Made by a program: the position numbers and the translations under genes. Positions 1 through 5,836 of a DNA stretch of 11,851 nucleotides are shown here, piece by piece. How positions within the stretch are numbered: position 1 is the first letter of the stretch; each line of letters starts with the position of its first letter. The stretch comes from Bacteroidales bacterium UBA3663 (GTDB lineage Bacteria > Bacteroidota > Bacteroidia > Bacteroidales > UBA3663). The notes beneath the pieces were generated by a model. It did no database searches, was not told where the DNA came from, and worked only from the letters and a program-made list of their open reading frames with translations. The stretch is taken from contig DFJU01000001.1 in the NCBI GenBank assembly GCA_002373755.1, positions 1 to 11,851 on the forward strand, in the 5' to 3' direction.

Positions 1-55
1 ACCAAGGACCCCCACCATGTCAAGGTGATACTCTAACCAACTGAGCTATGCTGAC
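1..55 (-). tRNA. tRNA-Val (anticodon GAC), partial at left edge
   Basis: The reverse complement of 55-1 folds as the 5' part of a tRNA: acceptor strand GTCAGCA, then TA, a D-arm (GCTC...GAGT) and an anticodon stem TCACC/GGTGG. The 7-nt loop TTGACAT gives anticodon GAC, which reads valine codons GUC/GUU. The T-arm starts at the edge of the window and the 3' acceptor strand lies outside it. It sits just downstream of tRNA-Leu in the same orientation, but a terminator-like hairpin separates the two. Confidence 0.9.
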
Positions 56-58
56 TCT

Positions 59-95
59 AAAAAAAGAGCTCCAAAATCAGCAAATTTTAGAGCCC
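59..95 (-). terminator. Terminator-like hairpin between tRNA-Leu and tRNA-Val
   Basis: Read on the minus strand, 95-85 (GGGCTCTAAAA) pairs with 76-66 (TTTTGGAGCTC) over 11 bp including two G-U pairs. The loop is 8 nt and seven Ts follow at 65-59. This has the form of an intrinsic terminator. It would end the tRNA-Leu transcript just before tRNA-Val, unless it is a partial terminator or a processing signal. I saw no separate consensus promoter for tRNA-Val in the 41-nt spacer. Confidence 0.65.
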
Positions 96-96
96 T

Positions 97-181
97 TGGT
101 GCCCGAGGCGGGACTCGAACCCGCAAGGCATGCACCATACGCACCTGAAACGTACGCGTCTACCAATTTCGCCACCCGGGC
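97..181 (-). tRNA. tRNA-Leu (anticodon CAG)
   Basis: The minus strand from 181 to 97 folds as a complete 85-nt class II tRNA. The acceptor GCCCGGG pairs with CTCGGGC, the discriminator is A, and CCA is encoded. The anticodon stem TACGT/GCGTA closes the loop TTCAGGT, giving anticodon CAG (leucine, CUG). The long variable arm and the T-arm (GCGGG TTCGAGT CCCGC) are intact. It is the first gene behind the promoter at 274-305. Confidence 0.95.
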
Positions 182-426
182 GCTTTTGTCAGACTAACAA
201 CGCGACAGCGTTGCTGTCCGGCGTTTCAGCTTTTGCAGACTTGAAAAACGATTGCCTTTCTCATTTGCGGGTGCAAAGATAGTCGTTTGGATTCTGGTTT
301 CCAAATTTTGAATCCATTTTTTTTGTCCGATACCTTGTTTTTTATGGATTGTCCGATGCGAAACGGTCGAATTGTCGTCTGGAGTGGCCAAAAAGCGAAA
401 AAGTCGTGTAGCATCGACAAAAAAAA
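182..426. other. Intergenic region upstream of the tRNA unit
   Basis: No gene is supported here. The region holds the tRNA leader (182-273) and promoter (274-305). Upstream of the promoter the 9-mer TTGTCCGAT occurs twice, at 323-331 and 349-357, with a 26-bp period. A 7-bp inverted repeat, AATCCAT (311-317) and ATGGATT (344-350), overlaps this region. An open frame on the plus strand covering part of the region runs antisense into the DUF4625 gene and looks spurious. Confidence 0.6.
274..305 (-). promoter_or_regulatory. Bacteroidetes-type promoter for the tRNA unit
   Basis: On the minus strand there is TTTG (305-302), a 20-nt spacer, then TATCTTTG (281-274). This matches the known Bacteroidetes housekeeping consensus TTTG-N19-21-TAnnTTTG exactly. 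The expected start of transcription is several bases downstream of 274, leaving a leader of roughly 85 nt before tRNA-Leu at 181. Confidence 0.85.
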
Positions 427-451
427 GAGGCTGCACAGAACGTGCAACCTC
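419..451 (-). terminator. Intrinsic terminator of the TonB/DUF4625 operon
   Basis: Read on the minus strand, GAGGTTGCAC and GTGCAGCCTC (451-427) form a 10-bp stem with one G-U pair and a 5-nt loop, followed by eight Ts (426-419). It starts 24 bp after the stop codon at 476 and closes the minus-strand cluster that begins at 4012. Confidence 0.9.
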
Positions 452-475
452 GATTGGTTTTTCTTGTGGCCGATT

Positions 476-946
476 TCACTCCGTAATGCGGATTGCGACG
501 GCTCTGAGCTGTTGCCATCCGGCGGCATCGGTCACGCGGATCATGAAGTGGTAGTCGCCCGTGTCGATGTCGTCGGGAATCTGGATGAACTGTTGCGCTA
601 CGTGATATTTCTGTCCCGCAGGAATCGCGTAGTCGTCGTTGAAGATCCATCCGTTTACGGCAGTTTTGTCGGCCTCGAATTCACACTCCACATCCGACGT
701 GCTGTGCGTGTGATGGTCGAAATTGTGGTGGATTTCGATGTTGTAGTTGCCGAGTTCCTCGTTGTCGATGAGTGCAAAGCAGACGGCAATCTCGTCGCCG
801 CGCCGGAACGTCTGGCAGTCGTACGGACAGGCATCGATTCCGTTGTCGGTGATTGACGGCGCGGTCATGTCCTTGTTGTCGTCGTTCGACGAATCGCACG
901 CGCACAATAAGCTTGCGAAAATAATCGCTAAAATGCTGTGTTTCAT
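476..946 (-). CDS. DUF4625-type lipoprotein with His cluster
   Basis: This encodes a 156-residue exported lipoprotein. I chose the ATG at 946 over one 15 codons upstream because it gives a normal signal peptide (MKHSILAIIFASLLCAC) with the lipidated Cys at 17, followed by an Asp/Asn-rich spacer. The body is a beta-sandwich-like domain resembling DUF4625, with conserved-looking features GIDACPYDC (36-44), DNEELGNYNIEIHHNFDHHTH (in 61-81), a GDYHF strand and a VTDAAGW stretch near the C-terminus. The cluster HHNFDHHTH at 73-81, plus nearby Cys and Asp residues, suggests metal binding; this is inference. It lies 25 bp after a second DUF4625-like gene and is the last gene of the TonB receptor operon. 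The family has no established biochemical role that I know of. The family assignment is from memory of sequence pattern; the lipoprotein call is firm. Confidence 0.85.
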   Translation of the reverse strand: MKHSILAIIFASLLCACDSSNDDNKDMTAPSITDNGIDACPYDCQTFRRGDEIAVCFALIDNEELGNYNIEIHHNFDHHTHSTSDVECEFEADKTAVNGWIFNDDYAIPAGQKYHVAQQFIQIPDDIDTGDYHFMIRVTDAAGWQQLRAVAIRITE

Positions 947-971
947 ATTTGTTCGATGTTTTTTTTGTTGA

Positions 972-1403
972 TTATTCTTCCGATGCCACAATGTTCACAT
1001 CGCTTTCGACGGTGGTCTGCTGTCCGGCCTTGTCGGTCACGGTGAAATGCAGGTGATATTCGCCGGCAGGAGCGTCGGCCGGAATGTCGATGTGCTCGTG
1101 GAATTCGGTGTTGCGCACGCCGATGTATTTGCCGTCGGTGTAGCTTAGCTCGATTTCGTAGTCGCCGCCCTCCTCCAAGTGGATTTCGATGTCGATACGG
1201 GCGATGAGACCTTCGGCTACGATGTCGGCCTCAAGGTGCATGTCGTCGCCGGCTGTGGCGGTCTTGCTGTTTTCGTGTCCGACTTCGGTGAGCGTGATGA
1301 CGGGCTTTGCGGTGCTGTCGTCATCTTTGTCGCAGGCTACGAATCCGAGTGAAAGAACTGAAATGAAAAACAATGCAATGATTTGATATTTAATTGATTT
1401 CAT
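972..1403 (-). CDS. DUF4625-type lipoprotein, second copy
   Basis: This encodes 143 residues with a signal peptide and lipobox FVAC (lipid-bearing Cys24), followed by an acidic spacer DKDDDST. The mature part resembles DUF4625: EVGHENSKTATAGDDMHLEADI (residues 40-61), an IEIHLEE strand near 72-78, FHEHIDIP (101-108) and EYHLHFTVTDKAGQQTTVE (115-133). His residues recur in pairs on predicted strands (102/104, 117/119), which could make a metal site; that is inference. The copy at 476-946 shares the GxYHxxxxVTDxAGxQ region, so the two look like diverged paralogs. It starts 21 bp after the TonB receptor gene and is probably co-transcribed with it. The protein should be lipid-anchored in the periplasm or at the outer membrane, where it could pass ligand to or from the receptor. 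Confidence 0.85.
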   Translation of the reverse strand: MKSIKYQIIALFFISVLSLGFVACDKDDDSTAKPVITLTEVGHENSKTATAGDDMHLEADIVAEGLIARIDIEIHLEEGGDYEIELSYTDGKYIGVRNTEFHEHIDIPADAPAGEYHLHFTVTDKAGQQTTVESDVNIVASEE

Positions 1404-1424
1404 AGTTTTTTTTGTTTTGTGTTG

Positions 1425-3512
1425 TTAAAATTCCAGACCGACCAGCAGCGAGAAGTTGCGTCCGGGTTCGGGCACATCAATCAGGCGGTAGTAGCTGGTG
1501 TGGTCGTAGTAGCGTCGGTTGAGCAGGTTGTCTGCGTGAAACGCCACTTTTAAAGTTGTTTTGCCCAACGGCATTTCCTTGTTGGCCGATGCGCCAAGCG
1601 TCCAATGTCCGTCGGTCGGCTTTTCTGGTGGCACAATCTCGTCTTGTGTTCCAACGACACGAATGTTCAGTCCGATGCTGTTCGTCCCTCTCCACTCAAA
1701 TCCGTATTCGCCGCCGATGTTCATCGACCACGGCACAGAAAATGGCAGCGTGTAGCCCTTCTTGTCGCCCGACAGCTGCTCGGAGTAGAGGTAGTCGGCC
1801 GCGAAATCGGCTTTCCAATGTTCTGTGATACGGAAATCGGCCTGTGCTTCAAATCCGTAGCGTAGCACCTCAGCCTGTGTGTATTGGTAGAGCTGCAAGC
1901 CCTCCACGTAGCGCGATGTCGGGTTCAGATAGATGTAGTTCGGGAAGTAGTTGACGAATGGATTTATATGGACGGAAAACATCGGCCGTGTCAATGCGAC
2001 ACAAAGGTCGAGCTGGTACGAGCGTTCGGGGTCGAGGCCGATGTTGCCCTGCTCGTAGCGGAAGATGTGGTAGTTGATGCCGTCTGCGCCAAGCTCTTTC
2101 GGGATTGGCACGCGGAAACTTTTGCCCACATTGGCCTTGAAGAGCCAGTCGCCGCTCGCGTAGTTCATGCCGACGGCCCACGTCACGCTGTGGAAGTTGC
2201 GCGATGTAGCCTCCGAACGCTGTTTGAAGACCGAATCGTCGGCCGAAACCGGAGTCTTGAACCAGTCGCTGTAGCTGCCGATTTGCGTACGGTTGAAGTC
2301 GTAGCGCAGTCCGGCATTCACGGCAAGGTTGCCGGTCAACGACCATCGGTCGAAAGCGTATGTGCCGATGCTGAACGTTTCGAAATCGGGGATGATGAAG
2401 CCCCATCCGCTGCGTCGGTTGCGTTGCCACTCGCTGTTGATGCCGATACGCAACTCGTTGTCGTCCAACGTGAAGCGCGCGCCGGCATTGGCCGTCCATG
2501 TGCTCTTGTTGAAGCGTCGCTCCAGGGTGCCGTCGGGCGTCGGCATGTAGCCGTGTGCGATGGGTTCGGAGTGTTCTTCGCGGAGGTTGTTCTGGTAGGC
2601 GAGGTTCACGTCGGCCACGAAGCCGGACTTGTGCCACGCGAGGTGTGAGAGCACCTTCAGGTGGTTTACGCTCTGCCGTGGCAGGTCGATGTCGCGTGCC
2701 GAACGGTCGTAGTTGATGTCGGACAAGCGCACTTCGAGGCCGTGTGCGTTGGCGAAAAATCCGCTGGCGGCGTAGTTGTCGCTCACGCGCAGGTCGGCGT
2801 GGAAATTGTAGCCCGCGTAGCCCAGCATCACCCCGCCGTTGCGTTCGCGTCCGGCCGTGTTGCGTAGCCGTCGGTCATGCAGCCGTATATAATAGGAGTA
2901 ATACTGGATGCTGTCGGTCGGGACCTTGGCATCGGCATAGTCGATGTGGGTGTAGTTGAGGCGGTAGAAGAAGCGTCCGTGGCGTCCCTGAACCTTGGCC
3001 GATGCGCCGAGCTGGTCGTTGACGGAGCGTCCGACGAGGCGGACCGAACCCTCGAACTCGCGTAGCGGCACGTGGTTGGTGAAGAGGTTGATGACGCCGC
3101 CGATGGCATCGCTGCCGTAGAGCAGAGCCGCCGGTCCCTTGACCACTTCGGCGCGGTCGATGGCAAACTGATCAACCTCAAGTCCGTGGTCTTCACCCCA
3201 TTGCTGCCCATCGTGCTTGATGCCGTCTTCGGTCACGGCCACGCGGTTGAAGGCCATTCCGCGAATCATCGGTTTCGACTGTCCGGAGCCGATGGTCATC
3301 GCCTTGACACCAGGAATCCCTTCGAGCGTCTGCATCAGACTGCCGCCTGCATTGCGGTCGATGAAGTTGCGGTCAACCTGTTCGACCGACTGCGAAGTGC
3401 GCATCTGCCGGTCGCGCCAGGCGTTGCCCGTCACCGAAACGTCGTGCAGGGTGTGTACGCTGTCGATTGCCGCACTCGCGCAGAGCGTTGCGGCCAAAAA
3501 TATTTGAAGCAT
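1425..3512 (-). CDS. TonB-dependent outer-membrane receptor
   Basis: This encodes 695 residues. A signal peptide (MLQIFLAATLCASAA) with no basic residue near its start is followed by a TonB-box-like segment HDVSVTG (23-29). A plug domain spans about 40-147 and includes TLEGIPGVK, IRGMAFNRVAVTEDGIKHD, RAEVVKGPAALLYGSDAIGG and VINLF. The rest is a 22-strand-type barrel ending in LVGLEF with the usual terminal Phe. An in-frame stop seven codons upstream fixes the start at 3512. It lacks the N-terminal carboxypeptidase-like domain of SusC proteins, and no SusD is present, so a glycan substrate is unlikely. Its size and simple architecture resemble metal, siderophore, heme or ZnuD-type receptors. 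The neighbours, a His/Cys-rich exported protein upstream and two His-rich DUF4625 lipoproteins downstream, point to a metal ion. The exact substrate cannot be read from the sequence. Confidence 0.95.
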   Translation of the reverse strand: MLQIFLAATLCASAAIDSVHTLHDVSVTGNAWRDRQMRTSQSVEQVDRNFIDRNAGGSLMQTLEGIPGVKAMTIGSGQSKPMIRGMAFNRVAVTEDGIKHDGQQWGEDHGLEVDQFAIDRAEVVKGPAALLYGSDAIGGVINLFTNHVPLREFEGSVRLVGRSVNDQLGASAKVQGRHGRFFYRLNYTHIDYADAKVPTDSIQYYSYYIRLHDRRLRNTAGRERNGGVMLGYAGYNFHADLRVSDNYAASGFFANAHGLEVRLSDINYDRSARDIDLPRQSVNHLKVLSHLAWHKSGFVADVNLAYQNNLREEHSEPIAHGYMPTPDGTLERRFNKSTWTANAGARFTLDDNELRIGINSEWQRNRRSGWGFIIPDFETFSIGTYAFDRWSLTGNLAVNAGLRYDFNRTQIGSYSDWFKTPVSADDSVFKQRSEATSRNFHSVTWAVGMNYASGDWLFKANVGKSFRVPIPKELGADGINYHIFRYEQGNIGLDPERSYQLDLCVALTRPMFSVHINPFVNYFPNYIYLNPTSRYVEGLQLYQYTQAEVLRYGFEAQADFRITEHWKADFAADYLYSEQLSGDKKGYTLPFSVPWSMNIGGEYGFEWRGTNSIGLNIRVVGTQDEIVPPEKPTDGHWTLGASANKEMPLGKTTLKVAFHADNLLNRRYYDHTSYYRLIDVPEPGRNFSLLVGLEF

Positions 3513-3661
3513 GAAAAATCGTGTCGGTTTTCAACGTCGCACAGAGTCAAATCGGACTTGAATGCCACGGAACGAATGTCTGAAACTCGTTCGATGGGTC
3601 AAATCCGCGTAGTCCGCGTCGCTGAAAAATGAAAAAAGTGGAAAAATGCCGTTGGGCGAGA
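3513..3661 (-). promoter_or_regulatory. 149-bp leader between small protein and TonB receptor
   Basis: No consensus -33/-7 promoter is visible on the minus strand here, so I expect read-through from the gene at 3662-4012. The gap holds GTCAAATC twice (3546-3553, 3598-3605) and a 6-bp inverted repeat, GAACGA (3570-3575) and TCGTTC (3587-3592). These could fold in the mRNA or bind a regulator. Nothing here is a strong terminator. Confidence 0.35.
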
Positions 3662-4012
3662 TTATGCCATAACCGACACGGAAGGGGGCGCACGAAGCCC
3701 CACGATGCCGCACACTTCCGAACGTACACCGCTCTGAATGTGGGCTGGGAGGTTTTTGTCAGTGTCTTGGTCGATGAGGATTGCGGCCGATGCTTCAGCC
3801 GACAGGTAAGGCAGGGTGAGGAACTGGCAGAGCAGACATTCGTGCGTCTGGTGCGAGTTCTGGCCGAGGTGGCCGCCGCAATGCTGGTGGTCGCACGCGA
3901 TGCTGTGTTCGTCGGAATCGCCGTAGTGGTGCACGTGGACAGACGCGACGAGAAGCATCGGCAAGAATACCGACAGCAGAATCCATGATGCGTATTTCCT
4001 GAGTGTGCTCAT
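3662..4012 (-). CDS. His/Cys-rich small exported protein of a metal-uptake locus
   Basis: This encodes 116 residues. The ATG at 4012 was chosen over upstream in-frame codons because it gives a clean signal/anchor segment (STLRKYASWILLSVFLPMLLVAS, residues 2-24). Immediately after follows VHVHH (25-29), then a His/Cys-rich stretch with CDHQHC (40-45), H48, H54, H57 and the pair C59-LL-C62. In total there are ten His and five Cys residues. A second hydrophobic stretch (about 63-81) and a C-terminal LRAPP motif (106-110) follow. This layout resembles short unnamed proteins placed before metal-type TonB receptors, and loosely DUF2946. A role in metal sensing, buffering or delivery in the envelope is inference. 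It is the first gene of the operon, 149 bp ahead of the receptor. Confidence 0.8.
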   Translation of the reverse strand: MSTLRKYASWILLSVFLPMLLVASVHVHHYGDSDEHSIACDHQHCGGHLGQNSHQTHECLLCQFLTLPYLSAEASAAILIDQDTDKNLPAHIQSGVRSEVCGIVGLRAPPSVSVMA

Positions 4013-4071
4013 TGCGGTGGTTTGTTGTGTCGGCGATGACGTCCGACTTAGGCGCGCGAAGATAGCGAAAT

Positions 4072-4130
4072 TTCCGCGAATTCTGTGATGCGTTGGACAA
4101 ATAATTTTTTTTCCGTACATTTGCGCGGAA
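4072..4130. promoter_or_regulatory. Inverted repeat bracketing the nitroreductase promoter
   Basis: The 7-bp arms TTCCGCG (4072-4078) and CGCGGAA (4124-4130) are exact inverted copies. They flank the promoter at 4092-4123, the second arm directly abutting the -7 element. The site lies in the divergent gap between the metal operon and the nitroreductase gene, so a regulator bound here could act on either side. The arms are short and chance cannot be excluded. Confidence 0.3.
4092..4123 (+). promoter_or_regulatory. Bacteroidetes-type promoter for the nitroreductase unit
   Basis: GTTG (4092-4095), a 20-nt spacer, then TACATTTG (4116-4123) match the Bacteroidetes consensus, with only the first base of the -33 element differing. 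The implied leader to the ATG at 4200 is about 70 nt and A/T-rich, with no Shine-Dalgarno sequence, as is usual in this phylum. Confidence 0.8.
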
Positions 4131-4199
4131 TTATTGGAGAAAAAGAACGTGAACACTTGAACACAATTTATAACCATTAACCATTTAATAATCACAAAT

Positions 4200-4832
4200 A
4201 TGAAAAAGAAATTTTTTACCCTCGCAGCACTTTCGCTGTGCATGACGCTGGCTGTGGCCCAAACCATCAATTTGCCGGCTCCGAACAAGTCGAAAAAGAC
4301 CGCCACCGTGATGGAGGCACTCGCTACGCGACATTCCGAGCGCGCTTTTTCGCCACAGAAGCTCACCGATCAGGAACTCAGCGACCTGCTTTGGGCTGCT
4401 TGCGGCAAGAACCGTGAGGACGGCAAACTGACTGCGCCGACGGCAATGAACCGTCAGGAAATCCGCGTGTTCGTGTTTACCGACAGCAAGGTCTCGGAAT
4501 ATCTGCCGCAGACCAACCAGCTGCGTCAGGTGGCTACGGGCGACCATCGCGGCATCGTTGCCGGCCGTCAGGAATTTGCAAAGTCGGCGCCCGTATCGCT
4601 CGTGATTGTGGCCGACATGGACAAGTTCAAGAGCAACGACCAACGTGCGCAGACGATGGTCAGCGTCGATGCGGGAATCGTCTGCCAGAACATCAACATC
4701 TATTGCGAGGCCGTCGGACTCGTGACTGTGCCACGCGCCACAATGGATCATGACGCCATCCGTAAATTGCTGGGCCTCAACGAGAACCAGATTCCGCTAC
4801 TCAACAATCCGGTGGGCTACAAGGCCAAGTGA
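4200..4832 (+). CDS. Secreted nitroreductase-family protein
   Basis: This encodes 210 residues. The signal peptide MKKKFFTLAALSLCMTLAVA precedes Gln21, implying a periplasmic enzyme. The mature part is a short flavin nitroreductase-like fold: RHSERAF (44-50) near the N-terminus, the usual Arg-Ser region contacting FMN phosphate; APTAMNRQEI (79-88); AKSAPVSLVIVAD (117-129); VDAGIVCQNINIYCEAVGL (156-174), the helix seen in this family; and a C-terminal NNPVGY. Family members are FMN-dependent oxidoreductases that reduce nitro compounds, quinones or unknown substrates with NAD(P)H. An exported form has no obvious access to cytoplasmic NAD(P)H, so its physiological donor is unclear. It is transcribed divergently from the metal operon and overlaps or abuts the DUF1653 gene downstream. 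Confidence 0.9.
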   Translation: MKKKFFTLAALSLCMTLAVAQTINLPAPNKSKKTATVMEALATRHSERAFSPQKLTDQELSDLLWAACGKNREDGKLTAPTAMNRQEIRVFVFTDSKVSEYLPQTNQLRQVATGDHRGIVAGRQEFAKSAPVSLVIVADMDKFKSNDQRAQTMVSVDAGIVCQNINIYCEAVGLVTVPRATMDHDAIRKLLGLNENQIPLLNNPVGYKAK

Positions 4833-4834
4833 TC

Positions 4835-5041
4835 ATGGCAGAAATCTATCGACACTACAAGGGCAACCGCTACGAACTGCTTGGCGAATGTCTGCATTCC
4901 GAGACGCTTGAAGAGATGATCATCTACCGCGCGCTCTACGGCGAAGGGAAGGTCTGGGTGCGTCCGAAAAAGATGTTTTTCGAGTCGGTTACGTTGGCCG
5001 ACGGCACGGTCGTCCCGCGATTTGAAAAGGTGGCGGAGTGA
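4835..5041 (+). CDS. DUF1653 domain protein
   Basis: This encodes a 68-residue cytoplasmic protein from the ATG at 4835 (MAEIYRHYKGNRYELLGE). A GTG at 4829 in the same frame would overlap the preceding TGA by four bases and add only two residues. I prefer the ATG because DUF1653 proteins usually begin just before the YRHYKG motif. It carries the family hallmarks: YRHYKGNRYELLG, HSETLEE, YRALYGEGKVWVRP and MFFE. The function of DUF1653 is not known to me. It is translationally close to the nitroreductase gene and is followed by a strong terminator, so the two form an operon. Confidence 0.92.
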   Translation: MAEIYRHYKGNRYELLGECLHSETLEEMIIYRALYGEGKVWVRPKKMFFESVTLADGTVVPRFEKVAE

Positions 5042-5047
5042 ATGAAG

Positions 5048-5083
5048 AAAGGTCGGTTTCCGAGTGCGGAGGCCGACCTTTTT
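5048..5083 (+). terminator. Strong intrinsic terminator after the DUF1653 gene
   Basis: A 15-bp stem (5048-5062 with 5067-5081, two G-U pairs) with loop AGTG ends in a run of Ts (5079-5083). It starts 7 bases after the stop codon. The A-run on the left arm is short, so it works best in the plus direction. Confidence 0.92.
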
Positions 5084-5180
5084 CGCAGGTTGTTTTGGGC
5101 GAAATATTGCAGCCTGTCATTTGTCACGACTGTCATTAAGAAAACTGCTTTATCGGTCATGTCCGATGCGCACTACGCGA

Positions 5181-5212
5181 ATAATACCCTAATAGTAGGC
5201 TGATAATACCCT
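5181..5212. repeat. Direct repeat ATAATACCCT, two copies
   Basis: Exact 10-bp copies lie at 5181-5190 and 5203-5212, 22 bp apart (about two helical turns). The flanks share TACGCG (5174-5179 and 5216-5221). No function is assigned. Confidence 0.5.
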
Positions 5213-5324
5213 CGCTACGCGGATTTTTGCCGTTTTTGAAAGGTGTTTAAATGCTGTTTGAACGAAGGATTTTCTCCATCAGTTGAAATAAATTGAAATC
5301 AGTTTTTTGTGGTGCCATCTGCCC

Positions 5325-5352
5325 GTAGAGACGTGCCATGGCGCGTCTCTAC
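5325..5352. repeat. 28-bp interspersed palindrome, copy 1
   Basis: The arms GTAGAGACG and CGTCTCTAC surround the core TGCCATGGCG, which is palindromic except for one T-G wobble. It is preceded by CCC and followed by A. The same arms occur at 5573-5600 and, with two changed bases, at 9912-9939. It would form a 12-13-bp hairpin in RNA and resembles REP-type intergenic repeats. Confidence 0.9.
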
Positions 5353-5572
5353 ACAATTCCCAAAAACATGACGAAAGCCTTTGTTTGAAATTTTCAATTT
5401 TCCGAAGGCTCTACGAACCTCCTATGAACGACTGCGGTGCGCGCTCTTGATTGTTCATGCGGAAAAACCGGTGCGAGTGACAGCGTTACAGCGTGACAGC
5501 AGATTTTTGCAGTGGGTGTGCGCCTTTTACGCAATTATATGGCAACGATGCCCCGCTTTTCAAATGTAGCCC

Positions 5573-5600
5573 GTAGAGACGATGTGCACATCGTCTCTAC
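5573..5600. repeat. 28-bp interspersed palindrome, copy 2 (perfect)
   Basis: The arms GTAGAGACG and CGTCTCTAC are identical to copy 1, but the core is ATGTGCACAT, so the whole 28 bp is a perfect palindrome. It is preceded by CCC and followed by A, as in copy 1. The unrelated but still self-complementary core suggests that hairpin structure, not core sequence, is kept. Confidence 0.92.
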
Positions 5601-5836
5601 ATTTCCTGCAAAAAATGCAGAAATATTTGCGTTATTTCCCCAGACTTGTTGTATATTCGCGACGAAAATCTTGTTCAACCTGAAATCTATACATTCAAAA
5701 CCGAGATTCATGGGAAATCAAATGTTTCACACAGACATTTGCGATGAGTTGATGGCCGACATCAGCACCAGCCCAATGCCCAAAATTGCGTGTCCATAGA
5801 ACCTCCAATTCGGTAAATTTTCAATTTTATCTCGTT

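Larger units (their letters stand above)
5084..5836. other. Long intergenic region with palindromic repeats and no supported gene
   Basis: About 750 bp without a convincing coding region; short open frames here lack family motifs and overlap repeats. It contains the palindromes at 5325-5352 and 5573-5600 and a direct repeat of ATAATACCCT (5181-5190, 5203-5212). An imperfect stem, AGCCTT (5376-5381) with AAGGCT (5405-5410), encloses a near-palindrome at 5385-5397. The 14-mer AAATTTTCAATTTT occurs at 5388-5401 and again at 5815-5828, just before the next gene. It looks like degraded accessory DNA. Confidence 0.6.

Noticed and set aside
1884..2648. 254-codon plus-strand open frame opposite the TonB receptor
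   Set aside because: It is an antisense shadow of a well-supported receptor gene.
4057..4064. TATCTTCG on the minus strand as a -7 element for the metal operon
   Set aside because: It has one mismatch to TAnnTTTG and no -33 element at 19-21 nt, so the promoter stays unassigned.
5626..5659. Possible promoter for the AT-rich gene: TTTG, 22 nt, TATATTCG
   Set aside because: The spacer is longer than the 19-21 consensus, the -7 element has a mismatch, and it lies nearly 180 bp upstream of the start codon.
5512..5799. Possible 95-codon gene in the intergenic region
   Set aside because: It runs through the perfect palindrome at 5573-5600, has no recognisable motif and no promoter.
5765..5799. 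Minus-strand start codon with a good GGAGG five bases upstream (ATG at 5799)
   Set aside because: The frame stops after 11 codons; Shine-Dalgarno sequences are not informative in this phylum.
5388..5828. AAATTTTCAATTTT present twice, possibly marking insertion ends
   Set aside because: The word is very AT-rich and short, and the flanks do not match, so chance is the simplest explanation.
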